A stretch of DNA of 64,000 nucleotides. Origin: Cognatundibacterium rivi (GTDB lineage Bacteria; Pseudomonadota; Gammaproteobacteria; Burkholderiales; Burkholderiaceae_D). A program made the position numbers and the translations under genes. A model generated the notes under the pieces. The model searched no databases and was not told the DNA's origin. It was given only the letters and a program-made list of their open reading frames with translations. Of this stretch, positions 1-9,743 are shown piece by piece; the first letter of the stretch is position 1; every line of letters begins with the position of its first letter. The stretch spans positions 310,001-374,000 of the forward strand of contig NZ_JAGSPK010000004.1 in NCBI RefSeq assembly GCF_018139565.1, given 5' to 3'.

Positions 1-537
1 CGGTTAGAGGTTGCGCTTGATGATATGTGCAGCCAGTTGATTGTGAAACGTCAGCCAGCCGCGAATGATTTGCGCACCGTTGTCGCTACTGGCAAAGTGA
101 TTACCGACCTTGAGCGTATCGGTGATGAATCAACAAAAATTGCCCGCATTGCGAAAGAAGGCCAACTCAATCGGCGCAGCATTCCTATGTTTAACGGCCA
201 TGACACCGTTCGTGTATTGGCTGCCAGCGTCGCCGATATGCTGCACCAGGCATTGGATGTTTTTGCCCGGCTCGATGGCGAGAGAGCAGTGCAGTTGATT
301 GCCCAGGACGAAATTATTGACAATGATTTCCGCTCCATCATGCGCAATCTGATTACCTTTATGATGGAAGATCCGAGCACTATTTCTTCAGCGCTCGATA
401 CCTTATGGGTCGCAAAAGCGATAGAACGAATAGCTGATCACGCGAAAAATATTGCCGAATATACGGTTTACATTGTTGAAGGCAAAGATATCCGTCATTC
501 GGATTATGTCGCTGTCAAACAAGATCAGAAACACTAA
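1..537 (+). CDS. phoU: PhoU, phosphate signalling protein (3' part)
   Basis: The reading frame is open from base 1, so the gene begins upstream of the window; about 178 C-terminal residues are present. The visible part is all-helical and contains the PhoU signature DLERIGDESTKIAR and, near the end, AIERIADHAKNIAEYTVY, one in each of the two PhoU repeats. These Asp/Glu/His-rich helices bind metal in the family. PhoU links the Pst phosphate transporter to the PhoR kinase and keeps the Pho regulon off when phosphate is plentiful. phoB follows after 17 nt, so the two are probably co-transcribed, as the tail of a pstSCAB-phoU operon. Identification is confident. Confidence 0.95.
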   Translation, partial: RLEVALDDMCSQLIVKRQPAANDLRTVVATGKVITDLERIGDESTKIARIAKEGQLNRRSIPMFNGHDTVRVLAASVADMLHQALDVFARLDGERAVQLIAQDEIIDNDFRSIMRNLITFMMEDPSTISSALDTLWVAKAIERIADHAKNIAEYTVYIVEGKDIRHSDYVAVKQDQKH

Positions 538-554
538 AAAATCAAATACAGATA

Positions 555-1241
555 ATGGCTGCTGATACCACAATATTAATTGTCGAAGACGAACCAGCGA
601 TTGTTGAATTAGTCAGTTTTACCCTACGTGCAGCAGGTTGGAATACTTTCGCCGTCAATAATACTGCCGAGGCGTGGGATTTTATTCAACGTCGTACTCC
701 GCAGTTGATTCTGCTCGACTGGATGCTGCCTGACCAGAGCGGTTTGCGATTACTTTCCAAAATCCGCTCTGACCGCCAGTTCAATGAGATTCCTGTCATT
801 ATGCTGACCGCGAAAAGTATGGAGGAAGATAAAATTGCTGGTTTGGATCATGGTGCAGATGATTACATCACAAAGCCATTTTCTCCACGTGAATTGACTG
901 CACGGATGAAGGCTTTACTCCGTCGCAAGAGTCCTGAGCACGCACAAACTGCACTGGCGGCGGGTAATGTCATACTTGATCCGATTAGCTGTACCGTCAA
1001 AATTGACGATCAGAAGGTCGATATTGGTCATGCAGAATATAAATTACTGAAGTTTTTCATGGCACACCCTGAGCGTGTTTTTTCGCGTAGCCAATTGCTT
1101 GATAAGGTCTGGGGTGATCATGTCGTGATTGAGGAACGTACCGTTGACGTACACGTTCTGCGTCTGCGTAAAGTCTTGAAATCTGCAGAGTCGTTGATTA
1201 AAACAGTGCGTAGCGTTGGTTACATGCTGTCAGAAAAGTAA
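555..1241 (+). CDS. phoB: PhoB, phosphate regulon response regulator
   Basis: Encodes 228 residues, normal for an OmpR/PhoB-type regulator. The N-terminal receiver domain has the acidic pocket E11/D12, the phospho-acceptor D55 in LILLDWMLP, and the conserved K107 in YITKPFSP. The C-terminal winged helix (about 130-228) ends with the typical RTVDVHVLRLRKVL and TVRSVGYML segments. When phosphorylated by PhoR the protein binds Pho boxes and activates phosphate-starvation genes. It follows phoU closely. Unusually it is separated from phoR by a strong terminator, where many genomes have phoB and phoR adjacent or overlapping. Confidence 0.96.
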   Translation: MAADTTILIVEDEPAIVELVSFTLRAAGWNTFAVNNTAEAWDFIQRRTPQLILLDWMLPDQSGLRLLSKIRSDRQFNEIPVIMLTAKSMEEDKIAGLDHGADDYITKPFSPRELTARMKALLRRKSPEHAQTALAAGNVILDPISCTVKIDDQKVDIGHAEYKLLKFFMAHPERVFSRSQLLDKVWGDHVVIEERTVDVHVLRLRKVLKSAESLIKTVRSVGYMLSEK

Positions 1242-1276
1242 TTGGCTCTTGTGATGGGCAACCAGACTGAAATATG

Positions 1277-1320
1277 AAAAACAACCACATTTAACATAGT
1301 ATGAATGTGGTTGTTTTTTT
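1277..1320 (+). terminator. Rho-independent terminator after phoB
   Basis: A perfect inverted repeat with arms 1277-1291 and 1304-1318 and a 12-nt loop, running into a T tract. It ends the phoU-phoB transcript and implies that phoR is at least partly transcribed from its own promoter in 1321-1445. Confidence 0.85.
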
Positions 1321-1445
1321 ATATTTGAAAGCAGTGTTATCAGTATCGGTACTTGTTTTGATCGGCGTTGAATATTGTTTCTCAATCAATCCGGTATTGT
1401 GTGCCATCATTTCTACCCAAAATTAAAAAAATATCAGGGATTTTC

Positions 1446-2741
1446 ATGTCTCCACGCGTTGTTTTCTGGGTTTCCAGCTCTATTCGAGCCTTGCTTATTG
1501 TCATTGCTACCGGTATCGCCGCGTATCTGTGGGGGGCAGTAACCGGATTGTTGCTTGGTTTTATTGCGATGTCGGGGCTGGTTCTGTTACAGCTTTTTTA
1601 TCTGCAAAGACTGGCGGATTGGCTGGACAATCCCACCAGTTCACGCTTGCCGGACGGCTGGGGCGCATGGACGGATATTTTTTCCCGGCTTTATAAATCG
1701 CGCAGGGGCGATGAAAAAAATCAGGCAGAGCTGACTGAATGGCTGGCGCGTTTTCGTCAGGCAATGACATTGTTACCTGATGGCGTTGTGATCATGGACG
1801 ATGTCTTATTTCTTGAATGGTGTAATCCCGCCGCTGAGAGTCATTTGGGGCTGAGTCTGGCAAAAGACAAAGGAATGCGCGTCACCAACCTAGTGCGCAC
1901 ACCTGAGTTTATGGACTACATTATTCTGGGCCGCTATGAAACGCCACTGACACTGTCATTTCGTGACCGTAAGCTGATTGCACATATCATTCCGTTTGAA
2001 AACCGGCGTCAGATTCTGGTAACGCATGACATTACAGAATCTGAGCGTATAGATATGATGCGTCGCGACTTTATCGCGAATGCTTCCCATGAGTTACGCA
2101 CTCCTCTGACGGTCATAAATGGTTTTTTGGAAATTGCTTCTTTACAACCAGATCTCGATATCACAATCCGCCATTCGCATCTGAAGCTGATGACGGAGCA
2201 GGGCGAGCGTATGCAGCGCCTGGTGGAGGATATGCTGACATTGACACGCTTGGAATCCATGGATCACTTGTTACGTGTTGAAACCGTTGATATGCGCGGC
2301 TTACTCGAGCAGATTTTCCAAGAGGCTGAAGCGCTTTCCGCTGGACGCCATCAGATTACACTGGAAATCGATGGCCCTGATATCCGTGGCAGTAAGGATG
2401 AAATACGCAGTGCGCTGACGAATCTCGTGACAAATGCTATCCGCTATACGCCAGAAGAAGGAAAAATTCATATCAGTTGGATTAACACTCCTCAGGGGGC
2501 AAAATTTTCTGTCACGGATAACGGCATAGGTATTAGTCCTGAGCACATTTCCCGCCTGACAGAGCGTTTTTACCGGGTCGATAAAAGTCGCTCGCGTGAA
2601 ACACAAGGAACCGGCTTGGGGTTGGCTATTGTTAAACATGTACTGTTGCGGCACAAGGCGCAACTGCTTATCGACTCTACCCCTGGCGTTGGTAGCAAAT
2701 TCACCGTGCAATTCCCCGCAAATATCGCTATTGAAGAGTAG
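1446..2741 (+). CDS. phoR: PhoR, phosphate regulon sensor histidine kinase
   Basis: Read from ATG 1446, which has CAGGGA ending 5 nt upstream; an in-frame ATG at 1368 would add 26 residues that do not look like PhoR. The 431-residue protein has two hydrophobic N-terminal helices (about 10-32 and 34-52), a linker, a PAS domain (about 100-195), the HisKA box FIANASHELRTP with phospho-acceptor H215, and an HATPase domain with N box (LTNLVTNAIRYTP), G1 (TDNGIGI) and G2 (GTGLGLAIVKHVL). It phosphorylates PhoB under phosphate limitation at the inner membrane. Its separation from phoB by a terminator suggests distinct transcription. Confidence 0.94.
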   Translation: MSPRVVFWVSSSIRALLIVIATGIAAYLWGAVTGLLLGFIAMSGLVLLQLFYLQRLADWLDNPTSSRLPDGWGAWTDIFSRLYKSRRGDEKNQAELTEWLARFRQAMTLLPDGVVIMDDVLFLEWCNPAAESHLGLSLAKDKGMRVTNLVRTPEFMDYIILGRYETPLTLSFRDRKLIAHIIPFENRRQILVTHDITESERIDMMRRDFIANASHELRTPLTVINGFLEIASLQPDLDITIRHSHLKLMTEQGERMQRLVEDMLTLTRLESMDHLLRVETVDMRGLLEQIFQEAEALSAGRHQITLEIDGPDIRGSKDEIRSALTNLVTNAIRYTPEEGKIHISWINTPQGAKFSVTDNGIGISPEHISRLTERFYRVDKSRSRETQGTGLGLAIVKHVLLRHKAQLLIDSTPGVGSKFTVQFPANIAIEE

Positions 2742-2904
2742 CGGTCTGCTTGCGTTTGTCTATGGCATTATTTATCCGGTGAAAGGATAAATTTTGTTAT
2801 TCCCCCTTTGTCCTGAATACAGATAAGTTAAACTCAAAACTATTGCTGCTGACAAAAGTTTTGCAGATGTTTTGCTGACCAGATGTACTCTGGGGGGATG
2901 TTTA

Positions 2905-3951
2905 ATGGAAATGAACGTATTGGTGCTGGATGACGCACAAATCAACGTTACATTGCTGTGTTTGCTATTAAAGAAAATAGATAAATGTAAGTCGGTCAGT
3001 TTCAGTGAGCCGGAAGCAGCGCTCGCATGGTGCGCCAACCATGTACCTGACCTGATTATGGTCGACTACATGATGCCGGCAATGAATGGTATTGAATTTA
3101 TCCGGCGTTTTCGTGAGATGGATGGATGCCATGACATCCCCGTCCTGATGATCACCGCCAATAACGAACTTGAATTACGTTACCAGGCACTTGATGCCGG
3201 GGTGAACGATTTTCTGATCAAGCCTATCGATAAAATTGAGTTTCTCGCAAGAACCCGAAATATGCTGGCTCTGCGTAAGAGCCAGCGTTTTCTCGAGGAT
3301 AAGGCGATGTGGCTTGATGAATCAGTAAAAAAGGCAACTGCTGAAATTTTAGAGCGGGAAAGAGAAACTGTTTTTCGCTTATCAAAAGCCGCCGAGTCAA
3401 GAGATCCGGAAACCGGCGCCCATATTCTCCGCATGGCCAACTACTCGAAGATTATTGCAGATCAATTAGGTTTATCGTCACAGGATCAACGCTTAATTCT
3501 GGAGGCGGCACCGATGCATGATGTCGGTAAAGTGGGCATCCCGGACAACATTTTATTAAAGCCCGGCAAGCTGACACCGGAGGAGTTTTCTGTGATGAAG
3601 CAGCATACCCTGCTTGGCTATGAGATCCTGGCGGGTAGCTCGTCCAACCTGTTGACGACTGGTGCGGAGATCGCGTTGGCTCACCATGAAAAGTTCGATG
3701 GTAGTGGTTATCCGAATGGGTTAGCCGGTGAAAAAATCCCTCTGTTTGCCAGAATTGTCGCTGTCGCCGACGTTTTTGACGCGCTGACATCTGAACGCCC
3801 ATATAAAAAAGCATGGAATAAAGAAAATGCACTTGCCTATTTACGTGATGGATCTGGTCTGCACTTTGACCCCGTATGCGTCGATGCCTTCTTTGCCGGA
3901 TTGGATAGGATATTAGCGGTCAAAAATCTGTACAAGGATGATCAGTATTAA
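2905..3951 (+). CDS. Response regulator with HD-GYP c-di-GMP phosphodiesterase domain
   Basis: Start chosen at ATG 2905, preceded by a G6 tract at 2892-2897; an upstream ATG at 2872 is less likely. The product is 348 residues. The receiver domain (1-120) has acidic residues D9/D10 and phospho-acceptor D54 (LIMVDYMMP). A helical linker (about 125-160) leads to an HD-GYP domain: MHDVGKVGIP with metal ligands H205/D206, then HHEKFDGSGYP with H260/H261 and the GYP triad 268-270, and VADVFDALTSERPYKK. Proteins of this design hydrolyse cyclic di-GMP under control of a partner kinase. The hybrid kinase that follows is a candidate partner, which is inference from position only. Confidence 0.9.
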   Translation: MEMNVLVLDDAQINVTLLCLLLKKIDKCKSVSFSEPEAALAWCANHVPDLIMVDYMMPAMNGIEFIRRFREMDGCHDIPVLMITANNELELRYQALDAGVNDFLIKPIDKIEFLARTRNMLALRKSQRFLEDKAMWLDESVKKATAEILERERETVFRLSKAAESRDPETGAHILRMANYSKIIADQLGLSSQDQRLILEAAPMHDVGKVGIPDNILLKPGKLTPEEFSVMKQHTLLGYEILAGSSSNLLTTGAEIALAHHEKFDGSGYPNGLAGEKIPLFARIVAVADVFDALTSERPYKKAWNKENALAYLRDGSGLHFDPVCVDAFFAGLDRILAVKNLYKDDQY

Positions 3952-4104
3952 GAATAAATGAGTTTTTCCATATTGGTTTAGTGCGCCTGTGTCCAACAAT
4001 AGACATCAATTTTCGGATGAAACACGCTGTTCTTTCCCTTCAATCGAAACCCTGCCGATAGATAGTCAGATCATGATCAATACCGCGACAGCAAAGAGTA
4101 TTTG

Positions 4105-7100
4105 ATGCGACATATATTATCTTTGCTTCAAAGCAGTAACTCGCTTGGGATAGACAGCGTGGAGCAGCTAGAAGCTGTGCTGTCAGAGCTGCAGCAATTG
4201 TCGCAACTGCACGCGCCTGTGATGAGCGACAGCGCGAGACAGATACTACGCGGCATGCGGGATTTTTTTGCCGAGGTCGATCTGGACTACCAGCGATCAG
4301 ATAGTGAATTGGCTGAGTACAAGCAGCATCTCCGGCCAAGTTCAGACGCGTTGTCGCACGCAAATGCCAGCTTGCAGCAGTGGGAGGGCGGTAATCAAAT
4401 TCCGCCGACCTTGAAAGCGAAGACCGATCAATTGTTTTTTTCATCTGGAAAAAGTTCTGATGAGGATATCAGTTCAGATAAGCTGAAGTCAGCGTTGACG
4501 GCGCTACAAAAACAGCAGTTTGCGTTAGATCAGCATGCCATTGTCAGCGTGACAGATCCCAATGGTACGATCATTTATGTCAACGAAAAATTTTGCGAGA
4601 TCAGTAAGTACGACGCCGCTGAACTGATAGGGCAAAACCATCGTATCGTTAATTCCGGATTACACACGCTGGCTTTTTTCCAGAATATGTGGAACACGAT
4701 TACCAGCGGCCATGTGTGGCACGGGGAAATCCGGAATAAGGCAAAGGATGGCAGCTTGTATTGGACACATGCGACCATCGTTCCTTTTTTGGATAATCAT
4801 CAGCGACCATATCAATATATTTCCATCCGCACTGATATTACGGAACAGTGGCGCTTACGTGAAAAGATAGAGTCCAATCAGTCGCTGATGCAAAACATGA
4901 TGGATAACCTTGGGCAAGGTCTATACACACTCGATGCACAAGGGGTATGCACGTTTCTTAACCCAGAGGCAGAACGAATTCTGGGGCGAAGTCTGCTTGA
5001 TTTGAAAGGGAAAATACTTCACGATCTGGTGCACTCTATACGTCCGGATGGCGCACATGTGCAGAATCAGGATTGCCCGATACATCAGACTATCATGTCC
5101 GGCGAAGTATTTCGTTCTGATCTCGAATACTTTCAGCATCAGTCCGGCAGTCTTTTTCCTGTGTCGATAGTTGCGTCGCCAATTATTGATCATGGCAAGG
5201 TCGTTGGTTCCGTTGCTGTCTTTCAAGATATTTCAGAGCGTTTAGCAACAGACCGTGCACTTCGGGACAGTGAGGCAAGACAAAGGATGTTGCTCGACAA
5301 CGCTGCTGATGCGGTGTTTGTTGCAAACACGAGTCAGCAATTGGTTTATGTGAATGATCTCGCCTCGAATATGCTGGGTTACTCCCGGGTCGGGCTGCTT
5401 GGCAGCAGTATGTATAACTTATTGCCGTTAGCAGACCGGGAGCTGGCGATGCGTAATTTTTTATGTCATATCTTGGAGGAGAAGCATCTCCGTGCCGAGA
5501 TCACCTTGCTGAAAAAAGATGGAGATACCGTTCCTGTTGAATTGAACGCCGCGCTTTTGCCGGACGGCAGCATCTATGGATCGTGCAGGGATATCACAGA
5601 GCGACTCAGATTTGAGGCTGATTTGCTACAGGCAAAAAATGATGCAGAGGCAGCGAATAAAGCAAAAGGCGAGTTTCTGGCGACAATGAGCCATGAGATC
5701 AGGACGCCGATGAATGGCATCATCGGAATGACGGAGTTGGCACTGGACACTCATCTCAGCGGCGAACAACGTGAATATCTTGAACTGGTTAAATTATCTT
5801 CCCAATCGTTAATGAGTATCATCAATGATATTCTGGATTTTTCGAAAATTGAGTCTGGAAAGATAGAGCTGGAAAAAATCGAATTTTCTTTACGGGAATT
5901 AATTGCGTCCTGTTTGAGGGCACTGTCGCTCAGAGCGTCGGAAAAAGGCATAGAACTGGTTTACAAAATAGATGCCGCTATTCCGGAAATCGTGATCGGT
6001 GATCCTGGTCGCCTACGTCAGATCATGACGAATCTCGTCGGTAACGCGATTAAATTCAGTGAAAAAGGTGAGGTGATTGTCGACGTCCAACTGGCACATG
6101 AAAGCACGACACGACTCGATATTTATTTTGCTGTCACGGATCACGGCATTGGTATTCCGAAAGATAAACAAAGCAGTATTTTTGATGCATTCAGTCAGGC
6201 GGACACGTCAACAACCCGTAAATATGGCGGAACTGGTCTCGGTCTGACAATCTCTTCCCGTCTGGTTCAGTGTATGAATGGTTTGCTCGCACTCAATAGT
6301 GAACCGGGAAATGGAAGCACGTTTTACTTTACGATCGGCTTGGCAAAAAACGAAAAAAATAGTGCTGCAAAACGCGTGATGGATTTTGCAGGTATGACTG
6401 CACTGATTGTTGATGACAATGCTGTTAACCGCTTATTTTTTTCCGATACGCTGAGAAAATGGAAGATAAAAACGGTTACTGCTGCATCCGCCGACGAGGC
6501 TTTGCGGTTCCTATCGCAGATGCAATCTGATGGACAACATGTAGATGTAATTCTGCTTGATGTCTGTATGCCCGGTATGAGCGGCTTTGAGTTTCTGACA
6601 CGGCTTGCTTCAGAATATGAAGAATTAAAGTCTAAAACAGTGCTGCTTTCATCCGCAGGCTCGCGTGAGGGTTTCCTCGATTGCCAGGAGCTGGGCATGA
6701 CAAACTACGTTTTAAAGCCGGTGAGCCAGTCTGAGCTTTACGATGCCATCAGTACCGCCGTGAAGGGTGAGCATACAAAAAAGATGCCAGGTGTTCAGGA
6801 GCAATTGGATAGCACACAATATTCCTTGCCTTTACGCGTTTTGGTTGCTGAGGATAATCCGGTGAATCAGAAACTGATTCTCGCGCTGCTGAATAAATGG
6901 GGTCATATTGCTACTGTGGCAGAAAATGGTCTGGATGCGCTGTCACAGTTATCACAACAAGCGTTTGATGCCATTCTGATGGATATGCAGATGCCGAAAA
7001 TGGGCGGTGTCGAGGCAACGCAACGTCTCCGCGAAACAGAACACTCGCATGGCGATGGCAGACATACCCCTATTATTGCCATGACGGCCAACGCCATGCC

Positions 7101-7623
7101 AGGCGACTGGGAAAGATGTCATGAAGCGGGGATGGATTATTATTTATCCAAACCCATCAAGGCGGAATTATTAAGAGAATTGCTGAAAAAATTGGCGCAG
7201 AATACTAACGGGATCGCAAAGCGGGCACAGCAAAGCACGAAGACTGACATGAATAACCCACCTTCAAAGACAGATATGCCGACAGAAAATACATCATTTG
7301 ATTATGAGGCAGCTTTACTGAATGCCGACACAGAGATCGTTAACATCATCGGCAATTCTTTTCTTGAAGCTTGCGACCAGTACAAGGCAGAAATTGCCGA
7401 TGCGGTGGCGCGACAAGACAGCGAATTGCTGTACCGCTCAGCACACACCATGAAAGGGCTGGTCGGGAATTTTTGCGCGGTGCCGGCCGAGTCGCTGGCG
7501 AGGGAATTAGAGCATTTAGGTAAGACGAATGATTTGAGTCTGGCAGCGGCAAAGCAAGTGGAATTGTTTACTCAACTGGATCAGATGAATGCTGCCTTGA
7601 AAAAGTTTTTGGCGACTAACTGA
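4105..7623 (+). CDS. Hybrid sensor histidine kinase (PAS-PAS-PAS-HisKA-HATPase-REC-REC-HPt)
   Basis: ATG 4105 is used; a TTG just upstream is also in frame. The 1172-residue protein has no evident membrane segment, so it is probably cytoplasmic. After an N-terminal helical region (1-140) come three PAS domains (about 145-260, 265-385, 390-500), a coiled linker, HisKA with H530 in ATMSHEIRTPMNG, HATPase with DHGIGIP and GTGLGLTIS, a first receiver with D819 (LLDVCMPG), a second receiver with D960 (LMDMQMPK), and a C-terminal HPt with H1114 (AHTMKG). It is a complete phosphorelay in one chain. The final regulator is not visible; the REC/HD-GYP protein upstream is a possible output. Convergent with the next gene, 15 nt apart. 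Confidence 0.92.
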   Translation: MRHILSLLQSSNSLGIDSVEQLEAVLSELQQLSQLHAPVMSDSARQILRGMRDFFAEVDLDYQRSDSELAEYKQHLRPSSDALSHANASLQQWEGGNQIPPTLKAKTDQLFFSSGKSSDEDISSDKLKSALTALQKQQFALDQHAIVSVTDPNGTIIYVNEKFCEISKYDAAELIGQNHRIVNSGLHTLAFFQNMWNTITSGHVWHGEIRNKAKDGSLYWTHATIVPFLDNHQRPYQYISIRTDITEQWRLREKIESNQSLMQNMMDNLGQGLYTLDAQGVCTFLNPEAERILGRSLLDLKGKILHDLVHSIRPDGAHVQNQDCPIHQTIMSGEVFRSDLEYFQHQSGSLFPVSIVASPIIDHGKVVGSVAVFQDISERLATDRALRDSEARQRMLLDNAADAVFVANTSQQLVYVNDLASNMLGYSRVGLLGSSMYNLLPLADRELAMRNFLCHILEEKHLRAEITLLKKDGDTVPVELNAALLPDGSIYGSCRDITERLRFEADLLQAKNDAEAANKAKGEFLATMSHEIRTPMNGIIGMTELALDTHLSGEQREYLELVKLSSQSLMSIINDILDFSKIESGKIELEKIEFSLRELIASCLRALSLRASEKGIELVYKIDAAIPEIVIGDPGRLRQIMTNLVGNAIKFSEKGEVIVDVQLAHESTTRLDIYFAVTDHGIGIPKDKQSSIFDAFSQADTSTTRKYGGTGLGLTISSRLVQCMNGLLALNSEPGNGSTFYFTIGLAKNEKNSAAKRVMDFAGMTALIVDDNAVNRLFFSDTLRKWKIKTVTAASADEALRFLSQMQSDGQHVDVILLDVCMPGMSGFEFLTRLASEYEELKSKTVLLSSAGSREGFLDCQELGMTNYVLKPVSQSELYDAISTAVKGEHTKKMPGVQEQLDSTQYSLPLRVLVAEDNPVNQKLILALLNKWGHIATVAENGLDALSQLSQQAFDAILMDMQMPKMGGVEATQRLRETEHSHGDGRHTPIIAMTANAMPGDWERCHEAGMDYYLSKPIKAELLRELLKKLAQNTNGIAKRAQQSTKTDMNNPPSKTDMPTENTSFDYEAALLNADTEIVNIIGNSFLEACDQYKAEIADAVARQDSELLYRSAHTMKGLVGNFCAVPAESLARELEHLGKTNDLSLAAAKQVELFTQLDQMNAALKKFLATN

Positions 7624-7638
7624 AGCAAAAGCGGAACA

Positions 7639-8718
7639 TTATTTACACACATAGTTGATCGCAGCTCCACCAAAGATCAGCCACAGCCACAAGCTCATAG
7701 CGAGCAATACTGGTTTTATTCCAGCTTGTCGCAAGGTACTGATTTTTGTGCTTAAGCCCAAAGCAACCATAGACATACAGAGAATAAAATTATCTGCGTT
7801 CGTCAGCACGGCTCTGATTTCAGTTGGAATCACCAATACAGAGTTGATTGCCGCGACGGCGATAAACATGAACGCAAACCAGGGAATTTCGATTCTGCTT
7901 TCGCTGCTATCAGTTTGTGACGTTGCCTTCGTATTGTGTTTTTTAAGTAAGCGTAATACGAATGGCAGCAGAAGTAGAAATGGTGCCAGCATCATGACCC
8001 TGAGCATTTTTGTGATGACAGCAGCATCACCCGCCGAGTCACTCACAGCCTTGCCGGCAACAATCACTTGCGCAACTTCATGCATGGTTGAACCTACGTA
8101 AATACCAAAGCCAGATGTAGAAAGCGGAATAAACTGGACATGCCTGTTCCATTCAAAAACAAGTGGATACATCAACATGCTGAGGGTGCCGAATATCATC
8201 ACGCCAGAGATCGCAATACTGGCATCATCTGATTTTCCTTTAATCACCGGGCTTGTTGCCATGATTGCGGCCGCACCGCAGACCGAACTACCTGCCCCAA
8301 TCAAGACCGTTAATTTGTCTTCCAGCGCAAAGACTTTTTTTCCGAGAAATAAAGCAATGGCAAACGTTGTACCAAGAACGATTGCGTCAATAGCGAATGC
8401 GGTACCGCCAAGTTGTTGAATGTCCCTGAAACTCAGGCGTAAGCCGTACAGAATAATCCCGGCGCGCAACAATGTTTGTTTGGAAATCAGCATGCCACGC
8501 TCAAGACCTCGATGCTGAAATACGGCATGGCTATTGCCTGCGATCATACCCAGCAATATTGCGGTAGTCAGATTACTTAATCCATGGTTTTGCATCCAGG
8601 CGAACTTGCTGAGCAACATCGCGATTGTCGCCAGCGTTGCGCACAACAGTAAGCCGGGAACATATCGATGCAGGGTATTTTCTGTGTGTGCATTGCTTGA
8701 ATCAGTGTGAGTCATCAT
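7639..8718 (-). CDS. YeiH/UPF0324 family inner-membrane transporter (putative sulfate exporter family)
   Basis: A very hydrophobic 359-residue protein with about ten membrane helices, matching the YeiH / UPF0324 family (Pfam Cons_hypoth698) in length and motifs: a KQTLLRAGIILYGLRLSF segment, GAGSSVCGAAAIMATSPVI, and STMHEVAQVIVAGKAV. ATG 8718 is the preferred start; a GTG at 8745 would add nine residues and neither has a strong ribosome-binding site. The gene is divergent from a LysR regulator of YeiE type, the same arrangement as yeiH/yeiE in enterobacteria. Taurine- and sulfite-linked export has been proposed for family members, but the substrate here cannot be read from sequence. Confidence 0.85.
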   Translation of the reverse strand: MMTHTDSSNAHTENTLHRYVPGLLLCATLATIAMLLSKFAWMQNHGLSNLTTAILLGMIAGNSHAVFQHRGLERGMLISKQTLLRAGIILYGLRLSFRDIQQLGGTAFAIDAIVLGTTFAIALFLGKKVFALEDKLTVLIGAGSSVCGAAAIMATSPVIKGKSDDASIAISGVMIFGTLSMLMYPLVFEWNRHVQFIPLSTSGFGIYVGSTMHEVAQVIVAGKAVSDSAGDAAVITKMLRVMMLAPFLLLLPFVLRLLKKHNTKATSQTDSSESRIEIPWFAFMFIAVAAINSVLVIPTEIRAVLTNADNFILCMSMVALGLSTKISTLRQAGIKPVLLAMSLWLWLIFGGAAINYVCK

Positions 8719-8781
8719 GATCTGTTTTTTTTGGGGGGGATGCACGCAGAATATCGATTTTTATTAAACCAATAAAACGAA

Positions 8782-8799
8782 TTAATTTTGTATAATTAA
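8782..8799. promoter_or_regulatory. Inverted repeat in the yeiH/lysR divergent promoter
   Basis: TTAATT (8782-8787) and AATTAA (8794-8799) are separated by 6 nt in an AT-rich stretch, and a TATAAT hexamer lies at 8791-8796. LysR regulators usually bind dyads of T-N11-A form in the intergenic region with their divergent target, so this is the likely autoregulatory and target site. Inference from layout. Confidence 0.4.
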
Positions 8800-8819
8800 A
8801 CTAAAAAATAGGTTAATTT

Positions 8820-9740
8820 ATGAAGATCAGCCTGCGTCAATTGCAAGTATTCGTTTCAGTGACAGAGCAAGGCAGCACGATGGCTGCGGCAAATGTCGTT
8901 GCACTCTCACAATCGGCTGCCAGTGCCGCACTGAATGAGCTGGAGCATCTGCTCAGCACGCAGTTATTTGATCGTGTCGGTAAGCGTTTGCTGTTAAACG
9001 ACAATGGCCGTTTATTAATGCCGCAGGCGCGTCTGATAATCGATGCCGCAAATTCGATAGAACTGCAGTTCTCATCGGGGGATGCCAATTGGTCGTGCAT
9101 ACGGATCGGTGCCAGTACAACCATAGGCAGTTATTGCCTGCCAGCGTTGCTGGCTGCCAGACCCTCAGCAGATACACAGACCGCATTTGCTCAGCACACC
9201 ATGTCTCATCCGCAGATGACGATTGCGAATACAGCGGACATCGTCAGCGCTGTCGCGAACTACGAAGTCGATTTTGGTTTCATTGAGGGGCCTTGCCATC
9301 GAACAGATTTATTGGTCGAACCGTGGTTTGAGGACGAAATGGTCGTTGTCTGTTCGCCGGAGCATCCGTATGCAGCACAAAAGAATGGCAGCATCAGCGC
9401 CAGAGAGTTGCGTTCTGCATCCTGGTTGTTGCGGGAGCGCGGCTCCGGTACGCGGGAAAATGTCGAGCAGGTGTTGTTGCCGCATCTGAAAAACTTAACA
9501 CTGGCGGGCGAATTCGGAACCTCTGAAGCGATTATGCATGCTGCCGCTGCCGGTCTTGGTATCGCTTGTCTGTCACGTGTGGTTGTTGCGGATTTGCTGG
9601 CGCTGGGGAAATTGCATGAACTGGAAACAAAACTTCCGCCACTGAAGCGTCATTTTTATCTGATATATAGCCCGCATAAATTATTGTCCCGGCATATACA
9701 GGATTTTTTGCAGTTTTGTCGCGGATGGCGGCCCGAATAA
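8820..9740 (+). CDS. LysR-family transcriptional regulator, YeiE-like
   Basis: Encodes 306 residues from ATG 8820, preceded by TAGG at a suitable distance. The N-terminal winged helix-turn-helix (about 1-65) is typical: LRQLQVFVSVTEQGSTMAAA, then SQSAASAALNELEHLL and LFDRVGKRLLLNDNG. Residues 90-300 form the type 2 periplasmic-binding fold effector domain. Divergence from a yeiH-like gene and the sequence style point to a YeiE/CysB-like branch. In enterobacteria YeiE is reported to respond to sulfite, which would fit control of a sulfur-compound exporter. The effector here is inferred, not shown. Confidence 0.85.
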   Translation: MKISLRQLQVFVSVTEQGSTMAAANVVALSQSAASAALNELEHLLSTQLFDRVGKRLLLNDNGRLLMPQARLIIDAANSIELQFSSGDANWSCIRIGASTTIGSYCLPALLAARPSADTQTAFAQHTMSHPQMTIANTADIVSAVANYEVDFGFIEGPCHRTDLLVEPWFEDEMVVVCSPEHPYAAQKNGSISARELRSASWLLRERGSGTRENVEQVLLPHLKNLTLAGEFGTSEAIMHAAAAGLGIACLSRVVVADLLALGKLHELETKLPPLKRHFYLIYSPHKLLSRHIQDFLQFCRGWRPE

Positions 9741-9743
9741 AAT

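Noticed and set aside
2886-2904. A TACT sequence followed by a G6 tract, similar to the motif upstream of fdhD
   Set aside because: There is no matching AGTA arm; the G tract is better explained as the ribosome-binding site of the HD-GYP gene.
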